Virus record (IMG/VR): IMGVR_UViG_3300030380_002784
Coordinates: 1-21,633 of that record
DNA length: 21,633 bases
Origin: a virus
Direction: 5' to 3' (one strand)
The notes under the pieces were generated by a model, which saw only the letters and a list, made by a program, of their open reading frames with translations, did no database searches and was not told the origin of the DNA. Of this stretch, positions 6,785 to 13,444 are shown one piece after another; the stretch's first letter is position 1, and each line of letters starts with the position of its first letter. A program made the translations under genes and the position numbers.

Positions 6785-6943
6785 TTATTTGCCTCTCTTA
6801 CTGCCTTTTATCTTCTTTTTTTTGTATCGAGTTCGTTGATCTCTTTCTATTTTTGAAAGAGTCTTTGCTTGTTTTGAATGAAGCTTAGATGCTTTTTTCA
6901 AACCTTTTATAACTTTCTTTAAAGGCTTTGTATAATGAGACAA
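6785..6943 (-). CDS. Lys-rich microprotein with TTG start (52 aa)
   Basis: A 52-codon frame begins with TTG at 6943, immediately after the TAG stop of the previous microgene and 9 nt after an AAGGAG site. The protein (first residue Met by initiation) reads SHYTKPLKKVIKGLKKASKL, then HSKQAKTLSKIERDQRTRYK, then KKKIKGSKRGK. The centre LKKASKLHxxQAKTL is a motif I have seen in small marine-phage proteins. It is predicted to be one long basic amphipathic helix. I take it as real because it fills the gap exactly, has a site, and resembles its neighbours in composition. Confidence 0.6.
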   Translation of the reverse strand: MSHYTKPLKKVIKGLKKASKLHSKQAKTLSKIERDQRTRYKKKKIKGSKRGK

Positions 6944-7021
6944 CTACTTTCTCCTTTTCTTCTTTTTCTTATTAGGAGGATTGTTAATTTGTTTTGGTAT
7001 ACTCGATCTTCTGATAAGCAT
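6944..7021 (-). CDS. Very small basic protein (25 aa)
   Basis: A 25-residue frame starts at an ATG that overlaps the preceding stop (TAATG) and stops with TAG directly before the next TTG start. Sequence: MLIRRSSIPKQINNPPNKKK, then KKRRK. The proline-containing centre followed by an uninterrupted Lys/Arg tail is unlike random intergenic sequence. Alternatively it is a leader that only carries ribosomes across to the following gene. Low certainty that a stable protein is made. Confidence 0.4.
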   Translation of the reverse strand: MLIRRSSIPKQINNPPNKKKKKRRK

Positions 7022-7221
7022 TATCTAATCCATCCCACTACCAGATGAGCTATAGAACCAACGATACCGCCCATGGCAAGCATTACCCAGAAAGCACCCT
7101 TCCATCTATTGGCTTGAGCCTTTAATTCAGAAACCTCTTCATGAACATGACGCACTTCATCTTGAAGCTGCGTAAGCCTCTCTTCTAATCTAGCTAAAGT
7201 TACCTCTACCTTCTCAGTCAT
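7021..7221 (-). CDS. Coiled-coil protein with C-terminal transmembrane helix (66 aa)
   Basis: The chosen ATG at 7221 overlaps the upstream stop (TAATG) and has GGAAG 5 nt upstream. An in-frame ATG at 7233 is possible (70 residues) but would overlap the upstream gene by 13 bases. Residues 3-38 form heptads (VEVTLARLEERLTQLQDEVR, then HVHEEVSELKAQ), and residues about 42-62 are hydrophobic (GAFWVMLAMGGIVGSIAHLV). Small proteins with this plan are common beside phage lysis genes and are often called holin- or spanin-like. Here the gene is far from the visible holin and sits within the basic microprotein cluster, so its role remains open. Confidence 0.6.
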   Translation of the reverse strand: MTEKVEVTLARLEERLTQLQDEVRHVHEEVSELKAQANRWKGAFWVMLAMGGIVGSIAHLVVGWIR

Positions 7222-7505
7222 TAACACTTCCATCTTCTTCTAGCTTGCCTTAATCGGCTGTTTGGATCTTTAGCTGCTTTAGGAAACTTTTTCATTTGCC
7301 CAGCAGAACGAGCGCAGAAAGACTTGCGTCTTTTAGCGTCCTTACTTCCCTTCTTTACTTTACCAGTAACGGCCGTTTTGAGTTTACTACCAGGGTTGTC
7401 TCTTCTGTATTTAGCTACCCCGGCCTTAGTCATTCCCGCCCCAGACTTGGTGGAGCGGAAATATTTTTTTGTTTTTGGCGGTTGCTTATCTCGCTTCCGA
7501 GCCAT
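7221..7505 (-). CDS. Basic conserved protein, DUF6321-like (94 aa)
   Basis: The start chosen is ATG at 7505, 4 nt after the preceding stop. A TTG at 7517 would add four residues but would overlap the upstream gene. The core (TKSGAGMTKAGVAKYRRDNP, then GSKLKTAVTGKVKKGSKDAK, then RRKSFCARSAGQMKKFPKAA, then KDPNSRLRQARRRWKC) is very highly conserved across marine phages and large viruses and is the family I remember as DUF6321. It is extremely basic, with a conserved FCARSAGQM segment and a terminal RWKC. No biochemical role is established that I know of. The KSFCARS...C ending suggests a structured core with two cysteines. Confidence 0.75.
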   Translation of the reverse strand: MARKRDKQPPKTKKYFRSTKSGAGMTKAGVAKYRRDNPGSKLKTAVTGKVKKGSKDAKRRKSFCARSAGQMKKFPKAAKDPNSRLRQARRRWKC

Positions 7506-7509
7506 AACG

Positions 7510-7785
7510 CTACCCAAAAAACCCTGTCATAGAGTCTATTGCAGTAAGTGTCACATGACAACCGTCTGGAAAGACGATGCCATGGTCAGGAATACTAACC
7601 TGAGTATCGTCTGAAGCTAAAAAAGTCATGGTCAAAAGTGTTGCTCCTGAACCACTGCCGTTTCTAAAAACTGCGGCAGGGGAACCACTGCCTGCGCTTC
7701 TCACAACAAAGGATTTTAACCTAGTTCTACCGCCATTAAACGTACCTGTGCCAGTAATTGTCTTCGCAATAATTGAACTAGCCAT
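7510..7785 (-). CDS. Small beta-rich virion protein (91 aa)
   Basis: The start is preceded by AGGAGG at ideal spacing. The protein starts MASSIIAKTITGTGTFNGGR, then TRLKSFVVRSAGSGSPAAVF, then RNGSGSGATLLTMTF, and near the end VSIPDHGIVFPDGCHVTLTA. The pattern (GRTRLKS..V, TLL, IPD.GI.F.DGCHVTLT) is one I recognise from marine-phage structural operons. Beta strands alternate with GSGSG turns, consistent with a small head or fibre decoration protein. It is the second gene after the capsid terminator, in the same unit as another beta-rich protein. Confidence 0.65.
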   Translation of the reverse strand: MASSIIAKTITGTGTFNGGRTRLKSFVVRSAGSGSPAAVFRNGSGSGATLLTMTFLASDDTQVSIPDHGIVFPDGCHVTLTAIDSMTGFFG

Positions 7786-7797
7786 CGTAGCCTCCTA

Positions 7798-8259
7798 TTA
7801 AGCTAGGTTATTATTTTGCTGATACAAAATTGTAAAGCGAACCAGTCCTGCACTTGTTGCGGCAGAGGCTGTAACAGTCAAACGAATATCCGCTGTTCCA
7901 GTATCTTGCCAAGAAAGAGCACCACCTGCTTCAGTTGTAGGGTACTTGCGGCCTGCGGTTGTTCCACTGGCAAAAGTATTTAGAATCGTTGCTGCACCAC
8001 CCACTGTGTCACCAACACTGAGGTTAGTTGCACCACTTGCTGCGGTGATAACATCAATTACGCAGTCAATAATTTGTGAGTTTGCAGGAATAACAACATC
8101 TGTTACTTGAGCGGCAAGTGCGCCACCAGAAAGGTCTGCTGAAAAAGTTTGAGCCATTACGACTTGTCCAACATTTGCAATATTGGTTCCAAGGTCTGTG
8201 CCCGTGGTGTTCTTGATAGTTCCGGCCTTAATAGGACCAGAGAAAGTTGATGAAGCCAT
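7798..8259 (-). CDS. Head-decoration-like beta-rich virion protein (153 aa)
   Basis: The start has AAGGAG 6 nt upstream. The N-terminus (ASSTFSGPIKAGTIKNTTGT, then NIANVGQVVMAQTFSADL) is a pattern common to proteins encoded directly after capsid genes in marine phages. The rest is Ala/Thr/Ser/Gly-rich and regularly beta-stranded (VIPANSQIIDCVIDVITA, then LVRFTILYQQNNNLA). Such proteins are usually taken to be capsid decoration or spike proteins; that role is inferred. It is the first gene of the transcription unit that follows the terminator at 8388-8435. Confidence 0.65.
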   Translation of the reverse strand: MASSTFSGPIKAGTIKNTTGTDLGTNIANVGQVVMAQTFSADLSGGALAAQVTDVVIPANSQIIDCVIDVITAASGATNLSVGDTVGGAATILNTFASGTTAGRKYPTTEAGGALSWQDTGTADIRLTVTASAATSAGLVRFTILYQQNNNLA

Positions 8260-8373
8260 GGTAATCTCCTTGTCTTGGCTAATGTCAGCAAAATGCTGTC
8301 AAGGGTTATTATGTGGTGAGAGGGTTTTGTAGGGGTGTCATCCAACATAAGCCCTAACTTTCTCTCAGCCACA

Positions 8374-8382
8374 ACTATACCA
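8374..8382 (-). promoter_or_regulatory. Candidate extended -10 promoter after capsid terminator
   Basis: On the minus strand the sequence reads TGGTATAGT, a good extended -10 element (TG-N-TATAGT), just downstream of the capsid-gene terminator and about 115 nt before the decoration-like gene. No clear -35 is present (it would fall within the terminator's T tract), which is tolerable for an extended -10 promoter. Its placement makes sense: terminate after the capsid gene, then restart for the tail module. A TTGACA at about 8306-8311 on the same strand has no good -10 at normal spacing. Confidence 0.35.
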
Positions 8383-8387
8383 TAACT

Positions 8388-8435
8388 GAAAAAATAAAAA
8401 ACGGCAAGGTTAGTTAATACCTAGACCTTGCCGTT
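8388..8435 (-). terminator. Intrinsic terminator after major capsid gene
   Basis: On the minus strand an 11-bp perfect stem (AACGGCAAGGT pairing with ACCTTGCCGTT) with a 14-nt loop is followed directly by a T-rich run (TTTTTATTTTTT). It begins about 23 bases after the capsid stop codon. This is a textbook Rho-independent terminator. It would let the capsid and scaffold genes be expressed to a different level from the downstream virion genes. Confidence 0.9.
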
Positions 8436-8458
8436 ACATCTACAGGAGAGATGTTTTT

Positions 8459-9370
8459 TTATGCGCCCGGTGAACCGAACACACATCTTGGATCAGAGAA
8501 TCCGAAGCTGTAACGCTCACGAGCCTTGAACCTCATGTTTCCTGTGTCGAAATCAGGATCCATGTTAGTAGACAATGCTAGACGCTCAAAATGCTTGAAG
8601 CCGTTTGGAGCATCTGTTTTTAAGAAAAACGCATCCGTGTCTGTTAGGTAGTCGTTAACGACATAGCCGTCTGGTAACATACCCATAGACTTTAGTGCGT
8701 TCACATCATTGTCTGAAGTTCCAACACGAAGGTTAGAAACAAGCAACCGCTCTGCAACAAACTGAAGCTGACGGGGAACGATTAACTTCATACCGCGTAA
8801 TGCAATAATAAGTCCTCGCTCATCAACAAATCCAGAGATACTGATTAAAGCATCTTCAAGAGAAGTTTCATTCAAGTCGGCAGCAGTTGACGGCTCGTTG
8901 TTAAACGTACCACCAGTTGTCAAAGGGTGAGATGCATCACATAAAGCAACACCGTCACCACCAGCAAAAGCCCCAGCAGTGAAAGCATTGTTCAATATTG
9001 AAGCAGCCTTAACCTGTTTTGAGTGTGCCATAGAGCGTGCAAGTGCACGAGTATAGCGTGATGCCAGACGATCATACAAGTTGTCTTCGACAGCTTCCTC
9101 AGTAATCGAAAAGGCCATAGCAACTGTCTCGTGATTATAACGAGCAGTGTATGCTTCCTGCGCATCATCAAATGATACACCTGAACCTTCACTTTTCACT
9201 GGGGCCGCACCGAAACCTGATAGCATCACCTCTTCTTCAAAAGCACGATCTGATGCTTCTGTATCGAAGATTTCAGCATGCTGACCTTCATAGCGGTTGT
9301 ATTCTAAGCCAAAGAGAGCATTTAAACCGGGCTCTAATTCTTTGGCGAGTTGTGCTCTAGAAATAGCCAT
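8459..9370 (-). CDS. Major capsid protein (303 aa)
   Basis: The protein is the expected next gene after scaffold and head proteins. The start (ATG with GGGAG upstream) gives MAISRAQLAKELEPGLNALF, then an N-terminal arm, then the core: YNHETVAMAFSITEEAVEDN, YDRLASRYTRALARSMAHSK, QVKAASILNNAFTAGAF and DGVALCDASHPLTTGG (residues about 139-153), followed by LRGMKLIVPRQLQFVAERLL and a C-terminal domain ending FSFSDP-like (YSFGFSDPRCVFGSPG). The phrases FNNAF and DGVALC..SHP are recurrent in HK97-fold capsid proteins of many phages, including the Mu gpT-like group. About 300 residues is normal. No N-terminal protease domain is fused and no separate prohead protease is visible nearby. Strong terminator downstream. 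Confidence 0.85.
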   Translation of the reverse strand: MAISRAQLAKELEPGLNALFGLEYNRYEGQHAEIFDTEASDRAFEEEVMLSGFGAAPVKSEGSGVSFDDAQEAYTARYNHETVAMAFSITEEAVEDNLYDRLASRYTRALARSMAHSKQVKAASILNNAFTAGAFAGGDGVALCDASHPLTTGGTFNNEPSTAADLNETSLEDALISISGFVDERGLIIALRGMKLIVPRQLQFVAERLLVSNLRVGTSDNDVNALKSMGMLPDGYVVNDYLTDTDAFFLKTDAPNGFKHFERLALSTNMDPDFDTGNMRFKARERYSFGFSDPRCVFGSPGA

Positions 9371-9384
9371 AATCTAGTTCTCCC

Positions 9385-10017
9385 TTAACTTACTACTGCT
9401 TCAGCAGAACCTGCTAGAAGCGCATGGTTGTTAATTACCACAATCAAAGGAATACCAGCAGCAGTAAAATCTTCATTATCTGGATCGTCAAGAATACCAA
9501 CAATCTTTAGAGGATGAGATAAATCTGAAGCATCTACAGTTGATACATCCAGTTGTGCGGCTGACAAGCCAGTGGTTGTGCTTCCATCTGCTGCACCTTT
9601 ATTAGATTCAGCAGAAAATTCGGCACCCTCAAAGATAGTAGTGATTGCTGTCGCTTTATCAGTGAGTGAGGCGTCTGAACAAACTACAAAACGCTGGAAA
9701 GGATTGTCATGAACAAACCCGAGAATATCGAAGTTTGTGTCTGCCCCTGATCCAGGCCAAAAATTTGAAAAGACTTTTTTGCCTGTTGATGATGATACAT
9801 ATTCACATCCTGCAAATACACCTACGAATTTCAACGTGTCACCAGAAGCAGAACTTGACACGGCAATTGTGCCACTGTTTGTTGCAATAACTGGAGAACC
9901 TTGAAAAATCGCAGAAGCATTACTGGCAATGTGATATGAGTTAGTGCCCTGAGTAGCGGGTGCGCCACCGAGCATGCTGATTGGTTTTAAACCAAACCCA
10001 ACATTTACGTTTGCCAT
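9385..10017 (-). CDS. Head-associated / decoration-like structural protein (210 aa)
   Basis: The start has AGGAG upstream. The N-terminus ANVNVGFGLKPISMLGGAPA, then TQGTNSYHIASNASAIFQGS, then PVIATNSGTIAVSS is a conserved start I recognise from many marine phages (pattern N..FGL.P....G.P.....Y.IAS..A..IFQGD.V...G.I). The rest is beta-rich, with VGVFAGCEYVSSSTGKKVFS and FVHDNPFQRFVVCSDASLTD. It is usually encoded between scaffold and capsid genes, as here, and is thought to be a capsid-bound structural protein. It is Ala/Ser/Thr-rich, without an enzymatic motif. Its position and size would also allow a capsid-assembly aid. Confidence 0.65.
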   Translation of the reverse strand: MANVNVGFGLKPISMLGGAPATQGTNSYHIASNASAIFQGSPVIATNSGTIAVSSSASGDTLKFVGVFAGCEYVSSSTGKKVFSNFWPGSGADTNFDILGFVHDNPFQRFVVCSDASLTDKATAITTIFEGAEFSAESNKGAADGSTTTGLSAAQLDVSTVDASDLSHPLKIVGILDDPDNEDFTAAGIPLIVVINNHALLAGSAEAVVS

Positions 10018-10041
10018 ATCTTAGCTCCTAAAATTAGGTGG

Positions 10042-10503
10042 CTAATCTTTGCCACCAAAAGTTACACGACTTCGCCTATCCGGTTTGTGAATAGGCATTG
10101 AGGAATCTTGCTCCCTCATCAAGTTTTGGTCCACGGCATCCATTTGTGTGCGGGTCTGCTCCCGAAAATATTCAGTTCTTTCTTCAACCGTTTCCTCTGG
10201 GATCCGTGCAAGCATCAAACCACCTACACCTATTGTACCTGCATGTTTCCCATCCTCAATAGAAGGGTATATGCCCTCCAATTCAGGATATTCATCAGCA
10301 CGAACTGGTTCCCATCCTTCCCGTAATTTTGCACCTACGTTCATAGAATCGTCTTCCCCACGAATGGATGTTCTAATCCAGCGGTGTTTGAAGCCTGCGG
10401 GAGCTTCTGGAGCCTCCAGTTTAGATGGAGGTGCCCAAGGCTTACGTCTTTGGGTCTTTGCGCGAGTTGCAGCTTCGCGTGGCTGTCTTTTAGAATCTGT
10501 CAT
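10042..10503 (-). CDS. Conserved head-module protein (153 aa)
   Basis: Start preceded by AAGGA. The N-terminal 30 residues are basic (KRQPREAATRAKTQRRKPWA), then PAGFKHRWIRTSIRGEDDSM, then NVGAKLREGWEPVRADEYP, IEDGKHAGTIGVGGLMLARI and a long helix (VEERTEYFREQTRTQMDAVD) ending MREQDSSMPIHKPDRRSRVT. The motif set (GFKHRW, EGWEPVRADEYP, GVGGLMLARIP, MREQ..SMPI.KP.R..RV.FG) is highly conserved in marine phages and always sits in the head-gene region in my recollection. The function is not known; a partner of scaffold or capsid is likely from context. It lies 2 nt after the scaffold gene. Confidence 0.6.
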   Translation of the reverse strand: MTDSKRQPREAATRAKTQRRKPWAPPSKLEAPEAPAGFKHRWIRTSIRGEDDSMNVGAKLREGWEPVRADEYPELEGIYPSIEDGKHAGTIGVGGLMLARIPEETVEERTEYFREQTRTQMDAVDQNLMREQDSSMPIHKPDRRSRVTFGGKD

Positions 10504-10505
10504 AA

Positions 10506-11408
10506 TTAATCCTTAACATACTTTGCGTATTCTTCCAATGGTACATTTAATCTTTTTGCAATTGCAATTTGAGAAGGTGTTAATTTAACCCTTCTTTTAC
10601 CCTTCGATGGTGCTCTTGATGCAGAAGAATCAGCAGAAGCAACTCTAGGGCTGGAGGATCTTTGAGTGTCCATAAACTTCTGTGGGAACTCAGATCGTAT
10701 TCTTCTATCTAGCTCTTTATAGTATTCATCGGATTGAGGATCAAAGCCCTCATCCTCTATCAATTGCCTGTGAACACCAAAAGCTGCGTATGTCATAGGC
10801 TGGTCTGTGCCAAACCAATCATTCTTTTCTGCCCAAGCTTCTGCCTTCGGGTCTGGTTGCGCTTGTTGTTGCGCTTGTTGTTGAGGAGTTTGCTGCTTAG
10901 GAGCCTCTTCAGCTTTCTTTGCCCTCTCTTCCATTTGTTTTTTAGATTGCTCTAACTGTGCTTGGTCAAGAGCTAACTTACTCAAATTCTTTTGAGCCTC
11001 GAACATCTCATCAGCATTACCTTCATCATATGCTTTCTGATAAGCCGTCTTTGCAGCTTGTATTTGAGAGTCTATTCTAGTTCCAAACTCACCAACATAA
11101 GACTGGTCTAACGCATCTAAGCGTTGTTTTAGAGCCTCGTTTTGTTTGTTTACTTCTTCAGCATACTCAAAAGCAGACTTTGCTCTTGCTTCCTCTTGCC
11201 TGTATTTATCAGTTATCTTCTTTATTCGCCTTTGAACACTTTTAGAATAATCTGATAACTCATCATCATTCGATGCTTCGGTCGTCTCTTCTTGAGTTTC
11301 AACTTCAGGTTTCTCTGCTTCTTTAGGAGTTTCTTCTGTCTCCTCTTTCACATCAACTTCAGTTTCAAACTCTAATTCTTGCTGTTCAGCTACGTTTTCT
11401 TTGCTCAT
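10506..11408 (-). CDS. Capsid scaffolding protein (300 aa)
   Basis: The first 50 residues are Glu/Asp/Thr-rich (QQELEFETEVDVKEETEETP). The middle is helical and heptad-like (SKSVQRRIKKITDKYRQEEA, SAFEYAEEVNKQNEALKQRL) with a Gln/Ala-rich segment (QQTPQQQAQQQAQPDPKAEA). The C-terminus is basic and compact (KGKRRVKLTPSQIAIAKRLN, then VPLEEYAKYVKD). Acidic disordered start, coiled-coil middle and basic helix-turn-helix end that binds the capsid protein are the hallmarks of phage scaffolds. About 300 residues is normal. The start at 11408 (MSKEN) has GAGG at 5-nt spacing; ATG at 11411 would add one Met at poor spacing. No protease domain is fused. Confidence 0.8.
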   Translation of the reverse strand: MSKENVAEQQELEFETEVDVKEETEETPKEAEKPEVETQEETTEASNDDELSDYSKSVQRRIKKITDKYRQEEARAKSAFEYAEEVNKQNEALKQRLDALDQSYVGEFGTRIDSQIQAAKTAYQKAYDEGNADEMFEAQKNLSKLALDQAQLEQSKKQMEERAKKAEEAPKQQTPQQQAQQQAQPDPKAEAWAEKNDWFGTDQPMTYAAFGVHRQLIEDEGFDPQSDEYYKELDRRIRSEFPQKFMDTQRSSSPRVASADSSASRAPSKGKRRVKLTPSQIAIAKRLNVPLEEYAKYVKD

Positions 11409-11416
11409 CATGTCCT

Positions 11417-11842
11417 CTATTTATAACTTTTAATGTCGTCAGGATCTACGATTGTAGCGATAACTTCGTCATCATTTATAATACGAACCTCGCCACCCGT
11501 GATATTGAAACGAGAACCTGCGTATCTGCCAATGCAGACCCAGTCTCCTTCCTTGCACCACGCCTCTCCACCAAACTTGTCTTGGTCTTGATACGCTAAC
11601 GGCCCAACTTTAATAACATACGCGACAACCGTTGCTCGAGCTTCACGTTCTCGAACTTGGTCTGGAATATACACACCGCCATCTGTTTTATCGTTACCAG
11701 TGTAAGGCATAACAAGTATGCGCCACCCTGTTGGCTGTGGTACTCTTTCTTTTAAGGACATGTCTTGTGCAGCTTTTTCGGATTCTTTTTTTGCTCTCTG
11801 CTGCTGGAGAATATAGTCAGGAACTAGAAGTGTCTTCGTCAT
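11417..11842 (-). CDS. Phage-encoded GroES-like co-chaperonin (141 aa)
   Basis: Residues 34-137 have the GroES (Cpn10) beta-barrel pattern: VPQPTGWRILVMPYTGNDKT, then a candidate mobile loop DGGVYIPDQV (residues 54-63), VVAYVIKVGPLAYQD, WCKEGDWVCIGRYAGSRFNI, and the dome-like end GGEVRIINDDEVIATIVDPD. GroES caps the GroEL folding chamber; the mobile-loop hydrophobic triplet, here probably V-Y-I, docks on GroEL. GroES is about 97 residues; this protein has an N-terminal charged extension of about 32 residues (QQQRAKKESEKAAQDMSLKE). Phage-encoded versions (T4 gp31 is the classic) help the host chaperonin fold the capsid protein, and this one lies between scaffold and upstream head genes. It overlaps the preceding small gene by 26 bases. 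Confidence 0.8.
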   Translation of the reverse strand: MTKTLLVPDYILQQQRAKKESEKAAQDMSLKERVPQPTGWRILVMPYTGNDKTDGGVYIPDQVREREARATVVAYVIKVGPLAYQDQDKFGGEAWCKEGDWVCIGRYAGSRFNITGGEVRIINDDEVIATIVDPDDIKSYK

Positions 11843-12026
11843 AATTGCTCTTCTTTAGCAGGGCCTGCAATTCATCAAGAGCATAGGTGACACCCTGTAT
11901 TTCACCGACTCTTGCTCGGTAGTCTTCCATATCGGAAATACCACCACTAGTTACACTTACACTAATATCATCTATCCTTTGTTTCAAGGCTTTTTGATAT
12001 TTTGTTACAATATTAATTAAATCCAT
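11817..12026 (-). CDS. Small helical protein, conserved in marine phages (69 aa)
   Basis: A 69-residue frame: MDLINIVTKYQKALKQRIDD, then ISVSVTSGGISDMEDYRARV, then GEIQGVTYALDELQALLKKS. The pattern KYQ...RI..I...V..G.I.D...Y...VG.IQG...A...L..LL is one I have seen in small proteins next to head genes of several marine phages. It is predicted to be two or three helices and has no cysteine. The gene overlaps the GroES-like gene by 26 bases, so both are probably made from the same mRNA by coupling. It might be a small terminase- or head-assembly partner; the sequence alone cannot tell. Confidence 0.6.
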   Translation of the reverse strand: MDLINIVTKYQKALKQRIDDISVSVTSGGISDMEDYRARVGEIQGVTYALDELQALLKKSNYDEDTSSS

Positions 12027-12028
12027 GT

Positions 12029-12943
12029 TTACATTCTACTAGGAGTGTCAGGGATGATAGAACCCCCCAACATATTTACAGAAGGAATTATAGGTTCATT
12101 TACAGCCGCTTCGATTACAGAGGGTTCATTTACAGACCTCCGCATATCAGGATAAAAAGGATTCTCTACAGGCCCTTCGTCTAAATCATTCGTTTCAGAT
12201 TCTAGGTTTAAGTTAAAGTCAGGAAGTAAACTAGATATACCACTTAAATTAAAATCAGGAAGTAACTCAGATACTTTGTCTTTAGCCTCTCTTGGGTCAA
12301 CTCCCCCTGTAAAGAAACTAAGCATGTTGCTAATCATGCCCCCAGGTTTATTACGAGGATCCAGGCCGGGGTCATAGTTAGGACTAGACTCTGGAACCAT
12401 TCTTGTTCCTGCTGGGTCAGCCATAGAAACAATCGGCCCAAAAATATTGCCAGGAAGAAGGGAAAAAATACCTCTAGCTCCCATCTCCATCGCTGACATT
12501 GGTTGAACTTGTTTACGAAGAGGACCAGAAATAGTTGCCTCTCCTTCACTGCCGCCAAACAAACTACCAAATCCTCTACGCATAGCCCTAGGATTTATAG
12601 AAGACATTGTTTCTGGAGCTAGAAACCTCTGAACTCTTTTATTGTATATATCATCAATCTGTTTTTGTTCTAAATTAGGAAAACTAATATATTGTCTAAG
12701 ACCACTTGACCCGTAAGGATTTACAATATTACCAGAAGTATCTGTTGTTGAGGGCTCAAATCCTTGCTTCTGCATACGAGCTAATAACGCTTTAGGCAGA
12801 CCGCTGTCTCTGTCTTCTTTAAAAGGTTTAGTGCGAGACTCAGGTCTAGAAGGGTCTATTCGTTTTGCTAATCTTTTTCCAAGATCCGCTCCACCAATCC
12901 GTTTGCCATCAACTATTGCTGTTGTAGAGTCCCTAGAGGCCAC
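12029..12943 (-). CDS. Repeat-bearing hypothetical head-region protein (304 aa)
   Basis: The start is GTG at 12943, directly after the previous stop, with CAGGAG 8 nt upstream. The protein is Pro/Gly/Ser/Asn-rich and probably largely disordered. It has two internal repeats: SELLPDFNLSGI followed by SSLLPDFNLNLE, and SVNEPSVIEAAVNEP. A central segment (FLAPETMSSINPRAMRRGFG) and a Gly/Phe-rich stretch (FSLLPGNIFGPIVSM) are the more ordered-looking parts. I do not recognise the family. Placed between the basic IF2-N-like gene and the GroES/scaffold block, it may be an internal virion or assembly protein. Low homology expectations are consistent with low-complexity phage proteins. Confidence 0.55.
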   Translation of the reverse strand: MASRDSTTAIVDGKRIGGADLGKRLAKRIDPSRPESRTKPFKEDRDSGLPKALLARMQKQGFEPSTTDTSGNIVNPYGSSGLRQYISFPNLEQKQIDDIYNKRVQRFLAPETMSSINPRAMRRGFGSLFGGSEGEATISGPLRKQVQPMSAMEMGARGIFSLLPGNIFGPIVSMADPAGTRMVPESSPNYDPGLDPRNKPGGMISNMLSFFTGGVDPREAKDKVSELLPDFNLSGISSLLPDFNLNLESETNDLDEGPVENPFYPDMRRSVNEPSVIEAAVNEPIIPSVNMLGGSIIPDTPSRM

Positions 12944-13444
12944 TTACTTTACTCCTGAAAAACCTGTGCCTCTAACCGCTGCACCGCCACCACGACATAC
13001 AAACTTGCCATCTCCTGCCATGATTACTGGTTGGTCATCACCGCGTCTTTCCAAGCCCCCAGTCTTACGACCTTTAGGGCCATACTTTTCCAGAAACTCT
13101 TCTCTAGTCATAAGTTTTTCTTGGACCATTTCTTTTGCTCGAGCTTTTTCTGCTTTGCTTTCCATTTCAAGCAAGTTCTTTTCAGCTATAGCCCTTCTGG
13201 CAGCCTCTTTGTCTTCTCTTCTTTTCGGGTCTAAGGCAGCAGCTAAACGAATACGTTTTGCTTCATCAGGTAACGGAATAGGACCTACGCCACCTTTTTT
13301 GTAGCCTTTCATTTTATTCATATTGTTCTCCAATACTTGTGAGCCACCATCTTTTTTACTGCGGCCTTTGTTGATTAAGTTTACAGCTTGATTTCTGCTA
13401 ATACTTAAATCGTTTGCAAATTGATTTATTCTGGGTCTTGCCAT
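12944..13444 (-). CDS. Basic protein with IF2-N-like helical N-terminus (166 aa)
   Basis: The N-terminal 40 residues (MARPRINQFANDLSISRNQA, then VNLINKGRSKKDGGSQVLE) have the shape of the small IF2-N-type helical domain (pattern R..EFA.ELGIS...A..LI..G), which can bind nucleic acid or act as a docking module. I recognise a similar domain at the start of small marine-phage proteins. Residues 60-130 are a charged helix (KRREDKEAARRAIAEKNLLE, ESKAEKARAKEMVQEKLMTR). The C-terminus carries FVCRGGGAAVRGTGFSGVK, the RGGGA motif. Highly basic. It lies in the head-gene run and its stop touches the next start (TAAGTG). Function unknown; it could bind DNA or a capsid shell. Confidence 0.6.
   Translation of the reverse strand: MARPRINQFANDLSISRNQAVNLINKGRSKKDGGSQVLENNMNKMKGYKKGGVGPIPLPDEAKRIRLAAALDPKRREDKEAARRAIAEKNLLEMESKAEKARAKEMVQEKLMTREEFLEKYGPKGRKTGGLERRGDDQPVIMAGDGKFVCRGGGAAVRGTGFSGVK

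Noticed and set aside
7021-7221. 66-residue coiled-coil/TM protein as the holin
   Set aside because: A better holin, matching the GTA 3TM family, lies at 14003-14398. This protein has only one membrane span and a coiled coil, so a holin call would be a guess.
8157-8372. 71-residue minus-strand open frame overlapping the start of the decoration-like gene
   Set aside because: It overlaps 103 bases of a better-supported gene in another frame, starts in the terminator/promoter region, has no clear ribosome-binding site and shows no family pattern.
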